Made by a program: the position numbers and the translations under genes. A model generated the notes under the pieces. It ran no database searches, was not told the origin of the DNA, and worked only from the letters and a program-made list of their open reading frames with translations. Shown here piece after piece: positions 1 through 7,642 of a stretch of DNA of 12,102 nt. The stretch lies in the NCBI GenBank assembly GCA_934307185.1, contig CAKRCJ010000043.1, forward strand, positions 1-12,102. The letters are read 5' to 3'. Position 1 is the first letter of the stretch, and every line of letters begins with the position of its first letter. This DNA is from an uncultured Roseburia sp. (GTDB lineage Bacteria > Bacillota > Clostridia > Lachnospirales > Lachnospiraceae).

Positions 1-36
1 CCTTTGGGGAGTCTATCCGATTGACGAGAACTGAGG
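1..36 (+). other. Probable 3' tail of an upstream gene
   Basis: This short leader before the first complete gene carries no recognisable regulatory element. All three forward frames are open from the window edge for a short distance: frame 2 ends with a TGA at 32-34, frame 3 with a TAA at 45-47, and frame 1 with a TGA at 22-24. Given the tight packing of every other gene here, it is most likely the C-terminal end of another cluster gene that stops just before, or slightly overlaps, the next start. I cannot tell which frame is real. Confidence 0.35.
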
Positions 37-795
37 ATGATGAATAAAATGGCAGATAACATAAAAGTCAGTGTAGTTACCGTTTGTTATAACAGTGAAA
101 AAACAATAAGAGATACGATTGAGTCCGTGTTAAACCAGACATATACGAATATTGAATATCTTATCATTGACGGAAAATCAAAGGATAACACCGTATCTAT
201 TGCAGAGGAATACAAAGAGGCGTTTCAAAAACGTGGAATGGAATACCACATTACCAGTGAAAAAGATAATGGCATTTATGATGCGATGAATAAAGGAACA
301 CAGATGGCAACGGGGGACTTAGTTGGCATTTTAAACAGTGATGACTGGTATGAAAAAAATGCGATTGAGCGTGTTGCAGATACATTTGAAAAGACAGCCT
401 TTGATATGTTTTATGCGGATATCCGGCTGATTAAGCCAGATGGAAGTTCCGTGGTCAAACATTCGAGATACCGTAAATTTGCAACTTCAAGGGACTGGAA
501 CCACCCAACTACATTCTTAAGAAGAAGCATTTATGACCGTTTCCATTTTCAGTGCAAAGTGGTATATGATGACTGGGATTTTATTTTAAAAGTGAGAAAT
601 GCCGGCTATAAAATTGTTGTGTTAAATGAGGTGCTTGCAAATTTCCGTATGGGAGGAGCCAGCAACGAGGGCGGCATGAAGCGTGCGATTCAAAAAATTA
701 AGGAGCGTTACGGTATTTACAGGCAGAACGGCATGAGCCGTCTATACCTGATTGAGTGTACAATCCATGAAGTGGCAAAGGCACTGTTAAAATAA
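37..795 (+). CDS. GT2-family glycosyltransferase (GT-A fold)
   Basis: Predicted cytoplasmic glycosyltransferase that adds one nucleotide-activated sugar to the growing lipid-linked repeat unit. The 252 aa are a single GT-A domain. The N-terminal strand VSVVTVCYN (residues 11-19) and the IDGKSKDNT segment (44-52) form the nucleotide-binding half. EKDNGIYDAMNKG (75-87) is characteristic of the WfgS/WcaE-like branch of GT2, and NSDD (100-103) is the DxD-type metal and nucleotide-sugar site. Downstream HPTTF and YDDWDF are the acceptor-side and catalytic-base region typical of this branch. There is no signal peptide or membrane segment. The donor sugar cannot be read from sequence. The start is uncertain: ATGs lie at 37, 40 and 49. 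GAGG at 33-36 touches the first and is 12 nt from the third, so the protein may start at 49 (248 aa). Family call is secure; substrate unknown. Confidence 0.93.
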   Translation: MMNKMADNIKVSVVTVCYNSEKTIRDTIESVLNQTYTNIEYLIIDGKSKDNTVSIAEEYKEAFQKRGMEYHITSEKDNGIYDAMNKGTQMATGDLVGILNSDDWYEKNAIERVADTFEKTAFDMFYADIRLIKPDGSSVVKHSRYRKFATSRDWNHPTTFLRRSIYDRFHFQCKVVYDDWDFILKVRNAGYKIVVLNEVLANFRMGGASNEGGMKRAIQKIKERYGIYRQNGMSRLYLIECTIHEVAKALLK

Positions 796-830
796 GCAGT
801 GCTTTGGCGGAAGGCAGGGCAGAGTTACTG

Positions 831-2039
831 ATGAAAGTATTTGAAATTAATACGGTGTGCGGCACCGGAAGCACAGGAAGAATTGCTGCTGATTTGGCAA
901 AAATGTTAATGGAGCATCAGGATGAGTGCTGCATTGCGTTTTCGAGAGGAAGTGCACCGAAGGATGTGGACACATTTTTATTTGGAAATAAAGCAGAAAT
1001 CTACTGGCATGGGATTATGACAAGAATAACGGACCGTCACGGCATGTACTCTAAAGGTGCAACCAGACAGCTCATTGAAAAAATTAAGGAATACCAGCCG
1101 GATATCATTCATCTGCATAATATCCACGGTTATTATCTGAATATCGAACTGTTGTTTGGATTTTTGAAAGACTATGGAAGGCCGGTGGTATGGACATTGC
1201 ATGACTGCTGGACTTACACGGGACACTGCTCGCATTATACGTGTGTGGAATGTAACAAATGGCAGAGTGAATGTTATGAATGTCCTCTAAAAGGAGATTA
1301 TCCGGGAAGTCTTATCCTTGATAATTCAACCGCAAATTATCGCACAAAGAAGAAACTGTTTACGTCAGTTTTGAATATGCACTTAGTTACACCGTCGGAA
1401 TGGTTAAAACAGGAAGTAGAAAAATCATTTTTTAAAGATATTCCGTGTACGGCAATCCCAAACGGAATTGAAATTGAAAAATTTACTTATACAGAGAGTA
1501 ATCTGAGGGAAAAACTCGGATTACAGAATAAAAAAGTAATTCTTGGCGTCGCAAACGTCTGGACAAAGCAGAAAGGTTTTGATGATTTTATCCAGTTGTC
1601 GCAGATTTTAGATGATAGCTATAAACTTGTGATGATTGGCGTGGATGAGAAGCGTAAAAAGCTTCTGCCATCTGATATTCTTGCATTGGAACGCACGAAA
1701 AATATTGAAGAAATGATAGAATATTATTCCATGTCCGATATTTATTTTAATTCAAGTATCGAGGAGACAATGGGAATGACAACCGGAGAGGCAATCTGCT
1801 GCGGTGTTCCGGTTGTGGTATATCGTTCAACAGCAATTCCTGAGAGTGTGGGAGACGGCTGTGGCATAGTTTTAGAGCCACATGATATCGAAGGTGTTGC
1901 AAGGGCATTTGAACAGATTTTGGAACAAAAAGAAAAATATCATGAGTCCTGCCTGAACTATAGATACCATTTTGACAAAAAAGCAGCGGACAGGTCTTAT
2001 TACGAGTTATATAAAAGCATGTTGTCACAGAAAGGATAG
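831..2039 (+). CDS. WcaC-like GT4 glycosyltransferase
   Basis: Retaining-type GT-B glycosyltransferase of 402 aa, expected to act at the inner face of the membrane during repeat-unit assembly. The N-terminal MKVFEINTVCGTGSTGRIA matches the start of colanic-acid WcaC-type proteins, which is why I place the start at 831 and not at an upstream in-frame TTG at 804. A weak AGAG lies at 821-824. The family's hallmark Cys/Trp-rich stretch follows HDCW (124-127), with cysteines at 126, 133, 138, 141, 148 and 151 and the NKW and CP motifs. The C-terminal GT4 domain has KQKGFDDF as the donor-site Lys-Gly region and the E-x7-E pair at E312/E320, then GVPVV. It stops 4 nt before the next gene. Other members of the family transfer sugars such as fucose or galactose, but the donor here cannot be assigned. 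Confidence 0.92.
   Translation: MKVFEINTVCGTGSTGRIAADLAKMLMEHQDECCIAFSRGSAPKDVDTFLFGNKAEIYWHGIMTRITDRHGMYSKGATRQLIEKIKEYQPDIIHLHNIHGYYLNIELLFGFLKDYGRPVVWTLHDCWTYTGHCSHYTCVECNKWQSECYECPLKGDYPGSLILDNSTANYRTKKKLFTSVLNMHLVTPSEWLKQEVEKSFFKDIPCTAIPNGIEIEKFTYTESNLREKLGLQNKKVILGVANVWTKQKGFDDFIQLSQILDDSYKLVMIGVDEKRKKLLPSDILALERTKNIEEMIEYYSMSDIYFNSSIEETMGMTTGEAICCGVPVVVYRSTAIPESVGDGCGIVLEPHDIEGVARAFEQILEQKEKYHESCLNYRYHFDKKAADRSYYELYKSMLSQKG
2032..2036 (+). promoter_or_regulatory. Ribosome binding site fixing the polymerase start
   Basis: AAGGA ends 7 nt before the ATG at 2044. It lies inside the last codons of the preceding glycosyltransferase gene. It favours the start at 2044 over an in-frame upstream ATG at 1972, which would overlap the preceding gene by 68 nt and add a cysteine- and charge-rich stretch with no membrane character. 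Confidence 0.75.
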
Positions 2040-2043
2040 CTGG

Positions 2044-3318
2044 ATGAAATTTGAAAATCCATTATCAAAACAAAAATTTTACCGACCGACGATAGACAGT
2101 GTGCCGGATATCATATTAGAGCTTTTCTTGTATGCGGCATGCTTCTTTCCGTTTGTGCAGATTGTATACATCGGCTCGGACACGCAGCCTTATGGAATGC
2201 TTGCTGCAATGATTGTCGTGATTGTGTGCTGGATAAGAAGTGCGCGCATGACAAAGTCTTACGGAATAGTGGCACTTTGCAGTGCCGGCATGGGAGCGTT
2301 TGCTCTGATTATGCTTTTGCAGGAGAATGTATATATGGCATTCCGAAGCTATTTTTCGTATCTGACCCTGATTTTTGTTCCGCTTGCAGTGTGCCTCATG
2401 ATGAAAAAACACGGCGGGATGAATGACACGCTGACGAAAGCAGCCATCTGGATTTGGTTTATTGTCGGATTTATACAGAAATATATCCGTTCAGATTTTG
2501 GATACAGTCTTACGGCAAGACATACGACAGGGGGCACCAGAGGTGCGGTGAGTCTGGCATCAGAGCCATCGGCATATGGATATATCTGTATTTTTATGAT
2601 ATTAATTGCACTCCGGCTGAAAAAACATGCAAAATTTTATGTGCTTAATCTTCTGATACAAATTATTGTGTTTGCAACATCTTCAGTAGCACTTGTATAT
2701 ATCGCAGTATATATTGCAGCTTATATGTTAAATGAGCTTTTGTTCCATAAAAAATATGCAGTATTAAAGACTGCACTCGTCGCAGGCGGAGGAATTGGTG
2801 GTCTATGGTTTATTGCAAAGTTTGTTCCACCGACAAACCGTATGGGAGCGTTGGTAAACTTTTTGTTCCACGAGCCGCAGAGACTGATACAGGATGAGAG
2901 TATTGTCATGCGTGCGGAAGCAATCTCATATTCTTTCCGCAGTTTTTATGAAAATCATTTTTTACCGCATGGAATGAACGATTACCGTCTGATGACAGGT
3001 GTTGGAAGTCTTATTTATGAATGTGGATTTGTTGCAGTTATTATTTTAGCCGCGATTGCGGTAATTATATGGAAATCCTATCCGAAGGGAATAAATATTT
3101 TTTATACATTGGGATTTATTCTAATCATGTTTTCATCCATCCCGTTTTCTTCGCCGATTGTCGGTTTTTATATTGGACAATGTCTGTATGAAGCGGTAAA
3201 AAAGGATAGGGAAAAAGTGGTGCATGCGGAGACGCTGCCGCAGAAACCGGGAGAAACCGTGTGGTATTGTGGAAAATTATACAGGGAGAAACAAAATGAA
3301 AGTATTATGGATATGTAA
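2044..3318 (+). CDS. Wzy-like polysaccharide repeat-unit polymerase
   Basis: Integral membrane protein of 424 aa with about ten hydrophobic spans, the topology expected of O-antigen/capsule polymerases that join lipid-linked repeat units on the outer face of the cytoplasmic membrane. Spans are visible near residues 20-43, 49-63, 73-91, 99-118, 130-145, 178-192, 199-225, 236-258, 322-342 and 348-372. The segment SLASEPSAYG (170-179) resembles the SEPS motif found in a periplasmic loop of many Wzy proteins, and an Arg precedes it in a Thr/Gly-rich loop. The last ~45 residues are hydrophilic and probably cytoplasmic. Polymerases diverge too much for firm assignment by eye; an O-antigen ligase-type protein is the alternative, but position among glycosyltransferases and a chain-length gene favours a polymerase. 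The 3' end overlaps the next gene by 23 nt. Confidence 0.8.
   Translation: MKFENPLSKQKFYRPTIDSVPDIILELFLYAACFFPFVQIVYIGSDTQPYGMLAAMIVVIVCWIRSARMTKSYGIVALCSAGMGAFALIMLLQENVYMAFRSYFSYLTLIFVPLAVCLMMKKHGGMNDTLTKAAIWIWFIVGFIQKYIRSDFGYSLTARHTTGGTRGAVSLASEPSAYGYICIFMILIALRLKKHAKFYVLNLLIQIIVFATSSVALVYIAVYIAAYMLNELLFHKKYAVLKTALVAGGGIGGLWFIAKFVPPTNRMGALVNFLFHEPQRLIQDESIVMRAEAISYSFRSFYENHFLPHGMNDYRLMTGVGSLIYECGFVAVIILAAIAVIIWKSYPKGINIFYTLGFILIMFSSIPFSSPIVGFYIGQCLYEAVKKDREKVVHAETLPQKPGETVWYCGKLYREKQNESIMDM
3284..3288 (+). promoter_or_regulatory. Ribosome binding site for the overlapping GT4 gene
   Basis: GGGAG lies 7 nt before the ATG at 3296, inside the coding region of the polymerase gene. It selects 3296 as the start over an in-frame ATG at 3224, whose extra 24 residues are Arg-rich and do not resemble a GT-B N-terminus. 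Confidence 0.75.
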
Positions 3319-4567
3319 TGTTCCAATTCCGGAGGCAAAGGAAGTCATGGGTGATGAGACACAGGTGAGAGTGTCCTGGCTTGTCGGAATTAGTGAGGCA
3401 TTGCGGAAAAAGGTGGATTTATATATTGCTTATACTTCACATGAGCGTACCGAGATTGCAGCAGGCAAAGGAAATCAGGTTACTTTTATCGCTATTCCAA
3501 GAAGTAAAAAAGCCGTGAACCAGTTTGATGAACAGTTGGAAAATGAACTTGTAAAAGTGTATGATATGGTAAAACCGGATGCAATTCATGTGTTTGGAAC
3601 GGAATTTCCACATACGTTAAGCGTAATTAACGCGAGTAAAAAAGCGGGAAAGAATAATTCAACGGTTGTTTCCATTCAGGGACTTGTGTCTATTTATGCA
3701 GGACATTATACGGCAAATGTCCCGGAATGGGTGACACATTTTTACACTGTAAGAGATATACTAAGACACTGCAATATTTTAGGTGCTGCAAAGGAATTTG
3801 AGGCGAGGGGACGCTATGAGATTGAAGCACTGAAAGGTGCAGAGCATGTTATCGGAAGAACCGACTGGGACGAGGCATGTGCGAAAATGTTCCATCCGGA
3901 AATTAAATATCATTTTAATAACGAGATTTTAAGAGACAGTTTTTACCAGAATGAATGGAAGTATGAAAACTGTGACAGACACCGTATTTTTATGAGCCAG
4001 GGAGGCGTTCCATACAAAGGTTTCCATTATATGATTGAGGCACTTGCGGTGTTAAAAAGACAGTACCCGGATGTGTCGTTATATATCACGGAGCGTGATT
4101 TTGTCAATCCGAAGGGACTGAAAGAAAAAATCAGATTAAACAGTTACCAGTATTATCTGAGAAAGCTTATTATAAAATACGGGCTGGAAGAGAATATCCA
4201 TTTTCTTGGCACATTAGATGAAAAGCAGATGTGCGAACAATATTTAAGGGCAAACGTGTTTGTGCTTCCGTCTGCGATTGAAAATTCACCGAATTCGCTC
4301 GGTGAGGCGATGCTTCTAGGGACACCTACAGTTGTAGCGGATGTAGGCGGAGTAAAAAATATGATAGAGCATGAAAAAGAGGGTTTTGTCTATCAGCATG
4401 ATGCACCATATATGATTGCCTATTATGCCGGAAAGTTTTTTGATATGGAAGGTGCAGCAAAAGAAATCACAGACCATGCAAGAGAGCATGCGGCAAAGAT
4501 TTTTGATATCGGGAGAAATATAGACGACCTGATTGCCATTTATGCGGACATCAGTCAGAAAAATTAA
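3296..4567 (+). CDS. GT4-family glycosyltransferase
   Basis: GT-B fold retaining glycosyltransferase of 423 aa, predicted to act in repeat-unit assembly. The N-terminus MKVLWICNVPIPEA is a typical first strand and loop of the acceptor domain. HVFGTEFPHT (around residues 98-107) is the conserved position where many GT4 enzymes carry a Gly/His-containing loop. The C-terminal donor domain opens with SQGGVPYKGFHY (K241-G242 being the conserved Lys-Gly) and contains the E-x7-E motif at E329/E337 within IENSPNSLGEA, followed by GTPTVVADVGG. No signal peptide is present. The gene begins inside the end of the polymerase gene in another frame, suggesting translational coupling. Donor and acceptor are unknown. 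It is a distinct lineage from the WcaC-like gene upstream, having no Cys-rich segment. Confidence 0.92.
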   Translation: MKVLWICNVPIPEAKEVMGDETQVRVSWLVGISEALRKKVDLYIAYTSHERTEIAAGKGNQVTFIAIPRSKKAVNQFDEQLENELVKVYDMVKPDAIHVFGTEFPHTLSVINASKKAGKNNSTVVSIQGLVSIYAGHYTANVPEWVTHFYTVRDILRHCNILGAAKEFEARGRYEIEALKGAEHVIGRTDWDEACAKMFHPEIKYHFNNEILRDSFYQNEWKYENCDRHRIFMSQGGVPYKGFHYMIEALAVLKRQYPDVSLYITERDFVNPKGLKEKIRLNSYQYYLRKLIIKYGLEENIHFLGTLDEKQMCEQYLRANVFVLPSAIENSPNSLGEAMLLGTPTVVADVGGVKNMIEHEKEGFVYQHDAPYMIAYYAGKFFDMEGAAKEITDHAREHAAKIFDIGRNIDDLIAIYADISQKN

Positions 4568-4582
4568 TCAGGGGAAGCCGTT

Positions 4583-5536
4583 ATGGGAGATAAAACACTT
4601 GCTCCAATCGTGTTATTTGTGTATAACCGTCCGGAGCATACAAAAAAAACAGTGGAGACGCTGTTAAAAAATAAAGAGGCCGCAGAGTCAGAATTATACA
4701 TCTTTTCCGATGCGGCAAAAAATGAAAAAGCAGAGGCGATGGTACAGAAAACCAGAGCTTATATTAAGACAATCACAGGTTTTAAGGAAATTCATATCAC
4801 TGAGCGGAGTGAGAACTTCGGGCTGGCAAAATCTGTTATCACCGGAGTGACTGAGGTGGTAAACCGCCACGGCAGAGTGATTGTGTTAGAGGATGACCTT
4901 TTGACAAGCCCATACTTTTTAGAGTATATGAATACGGCTTTAGAAAAATATGAGGAGGAAAAAAAGGTATTTTCCATTACCGGTTACTCCCACTTTCCGG
5001 ATGGCAATGACAAGCTTCCGGAGAGCTATTTCCTAAAGGTTTTTTCCTCCTGGAGCTGGGCAACCTGGAAAGACCGTTGGGCATTATTTGACGCAGATGC
5101 AAAGGGCTGGGAGAAAACAAAAACGGATGAAAAGCTTAGAAATGCGTTTGATTATGAGGGCTGCTTTGACAACAGCCTGATGTTAAAACAGCATATGGAA
5201 GACCATATTATTAACTCATGGGCAATCCGTGCTTACTGGACAATGTTTACGCACGACGGGATGACACTGTTTTCAAATCAGAGACTCTGTGAGAATATTG
5301 GCTTTGATGGAACAGGTGTTCACTGTAACACGGAAGGGGATTATCTGACCGGAAAGCTTTTAGACCATGCGGTGAGGGAATTTCCGGAGTGCGCCAGGGA
5401 GACAGAACTTTCGCGTAACGAGTTAATCCGTTACATCAGAGAGAAAAAACGTGCTTATAAGGCGGGAAGAATAAAATACTATCTGACACATCCACATAAA
5501 GCAGTGGGGAAAATAATAACGAAATTAAAACGATAA
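4583..5536 (+). CDS. GT-A glycosyltransferase, GT2/GT13 (GNT-I)-like
   Basis: Predicted inverting glycosyltransferase of 317 aa with a GT-A fold. APIVLFVYNRPEHT (residues 7-20) starts the nucleotide-binding domain; SENFGLAKSV precedes the metal site, and VLEDDLLTSP contains E103-D104-D105, the DxD equivalent that matches the EDD motif of GlcNAc-transferase I-like enzymes. The segment SWSWATWKDRW (156-166) is the most strongly conserved block of this bacterial subgroup and likely shapes the acceptor site. There is no membrane segment; a basic C-terminal tail (about 290-317) could associate with the membrane. AGGGGA at 4570-4575, 7 nt upstream, supports the ATG at 4583. The gap to the preceding gene is only 15 nt. 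By family resemblance GlcNAc or a related UDP-sugar is a candidate donor, but this is inference. Confidence 0.85.
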   Translation: MGDKTLAPIVLFVYNRPEHTKKTVETLLKNKEAAESELYIFSDAAKNEKAEAMVQKTRAYIKTITGFKEIHITERSENFGLAKSVITGVTEVVNRHGRVIVLEDDLLTSPYFLEYMNTALEKYEEEKKVFSITGYSHFPDGNDKLPESYFLKVFSSWSWATWKDRWALFDADAKGWEKTKTDEKLRNAFDYEGCFDNSLMLKQHMEDHIINSWAIRAYWTMFTHDGMTLFSNQRLCENIGFDGTGVHCNTEGDYLTGKLLDHAVREFPECARETELSRNELIRYIREKKRAYKAGRIKYYLTHPHKAVGKIITKLKR

Positions 5537-5540
5537 TAAA

Positions 5541-5545
5541 GAGGA
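5541..5545 (+). promoter_or_regulatory. Ribosome binding site deciding start at 5552
   Basis: GAGGA directly abuts an ATG at 5546, which is too close for initiation, but sits 6 nt before the second in-frame ATG at 5552. The second ATG gives the N-terminus MAKICLIASSLF, a normal GT-B beginning. Confidence 0.65.
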
Positions 5546-5551
5546 ATGCAA

Positions 5552-6736
5552 ATGGCAAAAATCTGTCTAATAGCGTCATCCTTATTTTCTATGGGAGGCG
5601 AACAGCGTGTTGCGGCGGTCATTGCGAATGAGCTTGCAAAAAATAACCGGATTATCGCATACACGATGGATGAGGAAAAAGAAAAACAGAATAATCCCTA
5701 TCAGGTGAGTGGGGACATTGAAATCCGCAAAACAGTCCAGCCGCAGTTTAGCTTCTTTTCAAGAACCGCAAGAAGGATAATCCGTGAGGTGAATGAGCGG
5801 ACAGACTTTTTTTATAAACGGAAGACTTTTTATAAAATGCTTGAGTATGCCTATTTTTGCAAGGCATGGCAGAAACAGATGATAGCAGAGCTGTCAAAGG
5901 AGCATTACGATGTAATCGTTGCCGTTTCCGGTGGAAACACCATGAGACTCGGACTGATTGCAGATAAATTAGATTGTGACCGGACAGTGGGCTGGGAGCA
6001 TAATGCCTATGAGGCGTATTTTGAGACAAAAGACATGTATTTCTGGCATATGGACCAGGTTTTCGGTGAGAGCATCAAAAGGTTAGACCACTGTGTCGTT
6101 TTAAATGATTATATTGCAGGAAAATATAAAGAGGCATTCGGTAAAGAATGTGATGTGATTTACAATCCGAGAAGCTTTGTGAGTGAGGAAAAGAGCAGCC
6201 TGACGGAGAAAAAATTTGTCGCCTGCGGAAGATGTATCACTCAGAAAGGCTTTGACCTTTTAATTGAGTCTTTCCATCACTTTGCAGAGAAGGAAAAGAA
6301 ATGGACACTTACGATTGTAGGCGACGGAGAGATGCGGCCGCAGTTAGAGGAGCAGATAGAGCGTTATCGGTTAAAAGACCGTGTCACAATCACGGGATAC
6401 ACAAACGATGTGAAAAAGTATTTAAAAGAGGCATCGGTTTACCTTTTATCCTCCCGATGGGAGGGGTTCCCGATGGTCTTAACCGAAGCGTTTGAGATGG
6501 GGCTTCCGGTCGTATCATATGACATCACTGCAGTTGCACCACTTGTTACGGACGGCAGGGAAGGTTATCTTACGAAAAGCTTTGATACGGAAGCGTTTGC
6601 GGAGAAGATGTATGAGATTTCACAGGACACGAAAGAAAAGAGAGCGCAGATGGCTTCTTATGCGATAGAAAAAGCAAATTCTCTTGCGATAGAAAAAATT
6701 ATCCTGCAATGGAAAGAGTTACTTGGGGCAGAATAA
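5552..6736 (+). CDS. GT4-family glycosyltransferase (AmsD-like)
   Basis: GT-B retaining glycosyltransferase of 394 aa, predicted to extend the lipid-linked oligosaccharide at the cytoplasmic membrane face. SLFSMGGEQRV (residues 10-20) is the N-terminal Gly-Gly loop of the GT4 AmsD/PimA-type branch. GWEHNAYEAYF in the middle holds the conserved His-Asn pair of that branch. ACGRCITQKGFDLLIESF starts the donor domain, IVGDGEMRPQLEE is the typical second strand and helix, and SSRWEGFPMVLTEA carries E304 and E312 of the E-x7-E motif, then GLPVVSYD. The length is normal for the family, and there is no signal peptide. AmsD-branch members commonly use UDP-galactose or UDP-GlcNAc, but the sugar here is not determinable. 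It is the last ordinary glycosyltransferase before the ulosonic-acid-like cassette. Confidence 0.92.
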   Translation: MAKICLIASSLFSMGGEQRVAAVIANELAKNNRIIAYTMDEEKEKQNNPYQVSGDIEIRKTVQPQFSFFSRTARRIIREVNERTDFFYKRKTFYKMLEYAYFCKAWQKQMIAELSKEHYDVIVAVSGGNTMRLGLIADKLDCDRTVGWEHNAYEAYFETKDMYFWHMDQVFGESIKRLDHCVVLNDYIAGKYKEAFGKECDVIYNPRSFVSEEKSSLTEKKFVACGRCITQKGFDLLIESFHHFAEKEKKWTLTIVGDGEMRPQLEEQIERYRLKDRVTITGYTNDVKKYLKEASVYLLSSRWEGFPMVLTEAFEMGLPVVSYDITAVAPLVTDGREGYLTKSFDTEAFAEKMYEISQDTKEKRAQMASYAIEKANSLAIEKIILQWKELLGAE

Positions 6737-6768
6737 AGAAATCAGCCATCGCATTAGATGACAGGAAT

Positions 6769-6773
6769 GGAGA
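6769..6773 (+). promoter_or_regulatory. Ribosome binding site deciding start at 6779
   Basis: GGAGA lies 5 nt before the ATG at 6779. Two earlier in-frame ATGs at 6758 and 6767 lack a properly spaced Shine-Dalgarno, so the shorter form is preferred. Confidence 0.6.
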
Positions 6774-6778
6774 CAGAT

Positions 6779-7642
6779 ATGAAGGAATTTCTGAAAAAAC
6801 ATTTTCCGGGGGCAATCCGGTTTGTCAGGGATACACAACAGTTAAATGGTTACCGTAAAAAGAAAAAGGCAGTAAGGGAAAGAAATGAGAAGCTGCACAG
6901 CGTCTATGAGAAGAATTTAAGTAAATATCACAATATCCACAAAGGTGAGCGCTGCTTTATTGTAGGAACCGGACCAAGCCTTCGCATGGAGGATGTCAAT
7001 CTGTTAAAGGATGAGTGGACTTTTGGAGTCAATTCCTGTGTTACCATGTATGATAAGACGGACTGGCGCGCAGATTATTATGGGATTGTGGACTCCCATA
7101 CCGTTGACATTTTAAAGGATAAGATGAAATCAGAGGAAATTCCGGTTTTATTTTACACAGATATTGATGCATCTTACGATGGTGCAAACGGAGTGGCTTT
7201 TCCGAAGGATGACTCCGCAAATATGATGACGGACACCTGCTATAAGAGATGGTTCCAAAAAAAATTCCCGGAGACAGCTTTCAGTGGAGATATTACAAAA
7301 GTAGTATATACTGGAAAATCTGTCGTTTATGCAATGATACAGATTGCCGCATATATGGGATTTTCAGAGATTTATCTGTTAGGTGTCGACTGCAATTATG
7401 CGCAGCCGAAGATGTACAGCGACAATGTCACTTATGTTGACCATAAGACAAAATGGAGCAGGGAAAAATTATTAAAAAACGGTAATCAGATGCTTCCACA
7501 GTTTGAGATAGCAAAATCCTACGCGAAAGAGCATGGATTTGAAATATTTAATGCTACAAGAGGCGGACAGTTAGAGACATTCCAGAGAGTGGATTTAACC
7601 GAAGTCGTAAAAAATAAAAAGACAGCAAAAGGAGAAAAATAA
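6779..7642 (+). CDS. DUF115/MptE-like protein, GT42 sialyltransferase-like
   Basis: Soluble protein of 287 aa. After a basic N-terminal region (1-45) it has a nucleotide-binding-type fold: CFIVGTGPSL (59-68) parallels the AGNGPSL start of the sialyltransferase CstII (GT42) and the first strand of DUF115/MptE-like proteins. EIYLLGVDCNY (197-207) parallels the EIYLSGIDFY block of CstII. H222 in YVDHKTK sits where CstII has its catalytic His in an equivalent loop. The Asn of the CstII GNG motif is Thr64 here. These motif parallels were seen by eye, not by alignment. An archaeal-type pterin pyrophosphokinase role (MptE) makes no sense in a glycan cluster. The next gene encodes a CMP-sugar synthetase with a 1-nt stop/start overlap, so I infer a transferase that uses the CMP-activated ulosonic acid, or a protein handling it. 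No membrane segments. Confidence 0.72.
   Translation: MKEFLKKHFPGAIRFVRDTQQLNGYRKKKKAVRERNEKLHSVYEKNLSKYHNIHKGERCFIVGTGPSLRMEDVNLLKDEWTFGVNSCVTMYDKTDWRADYYGIVDSHTVDILKDKMKSEEIPVLFYTDIDASYDGANGVAFPKDDSANMMTDTCYKRWFQKKFPETAFSGDITKVVYTGKSVVYAMIQIAAYMGFSEIYLLGVDCNYAQPKMYSDNVTYVDHKTKWSREKLLKNGNQMLPQFEIAKSYAKEHGFEIFNATRGGQLETFQRVDLTEVVKNKKTAKGEK

Noticed and set aside
804..830. TTG-initiated N-terminal extension of the WcaC-like gene
   Set aside because: The added residues do not resemble the family, whereas the ATG at 831 gives the characteristic N-terminus directly.
1747..2028. Minus-strand open frames within glycosyltransferase and polymerase genes (also near 978-1235, 2116-2412 and 5748-6029)
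   Set aside because: They are antisense shadows of strongly supported genes, and their translations have no recognisable motifs.
1972..2043. Longer polymerase start overlapping the preceding gene by 68 nt
   Set aside because: AAGGA is properly spaced before the ATG at 2044, and the extension is not membrane-like.
6779..7642. 6-hydroxymethylpterin pyrophosphokinase (MptE) as the function of the DUF115-like gene
   Set aside because: That function belongs to archaeal folate-type synthesis; the glycan neighbours and coupling to a CMP-sugar synthetase make a sugar-related role far more likely.
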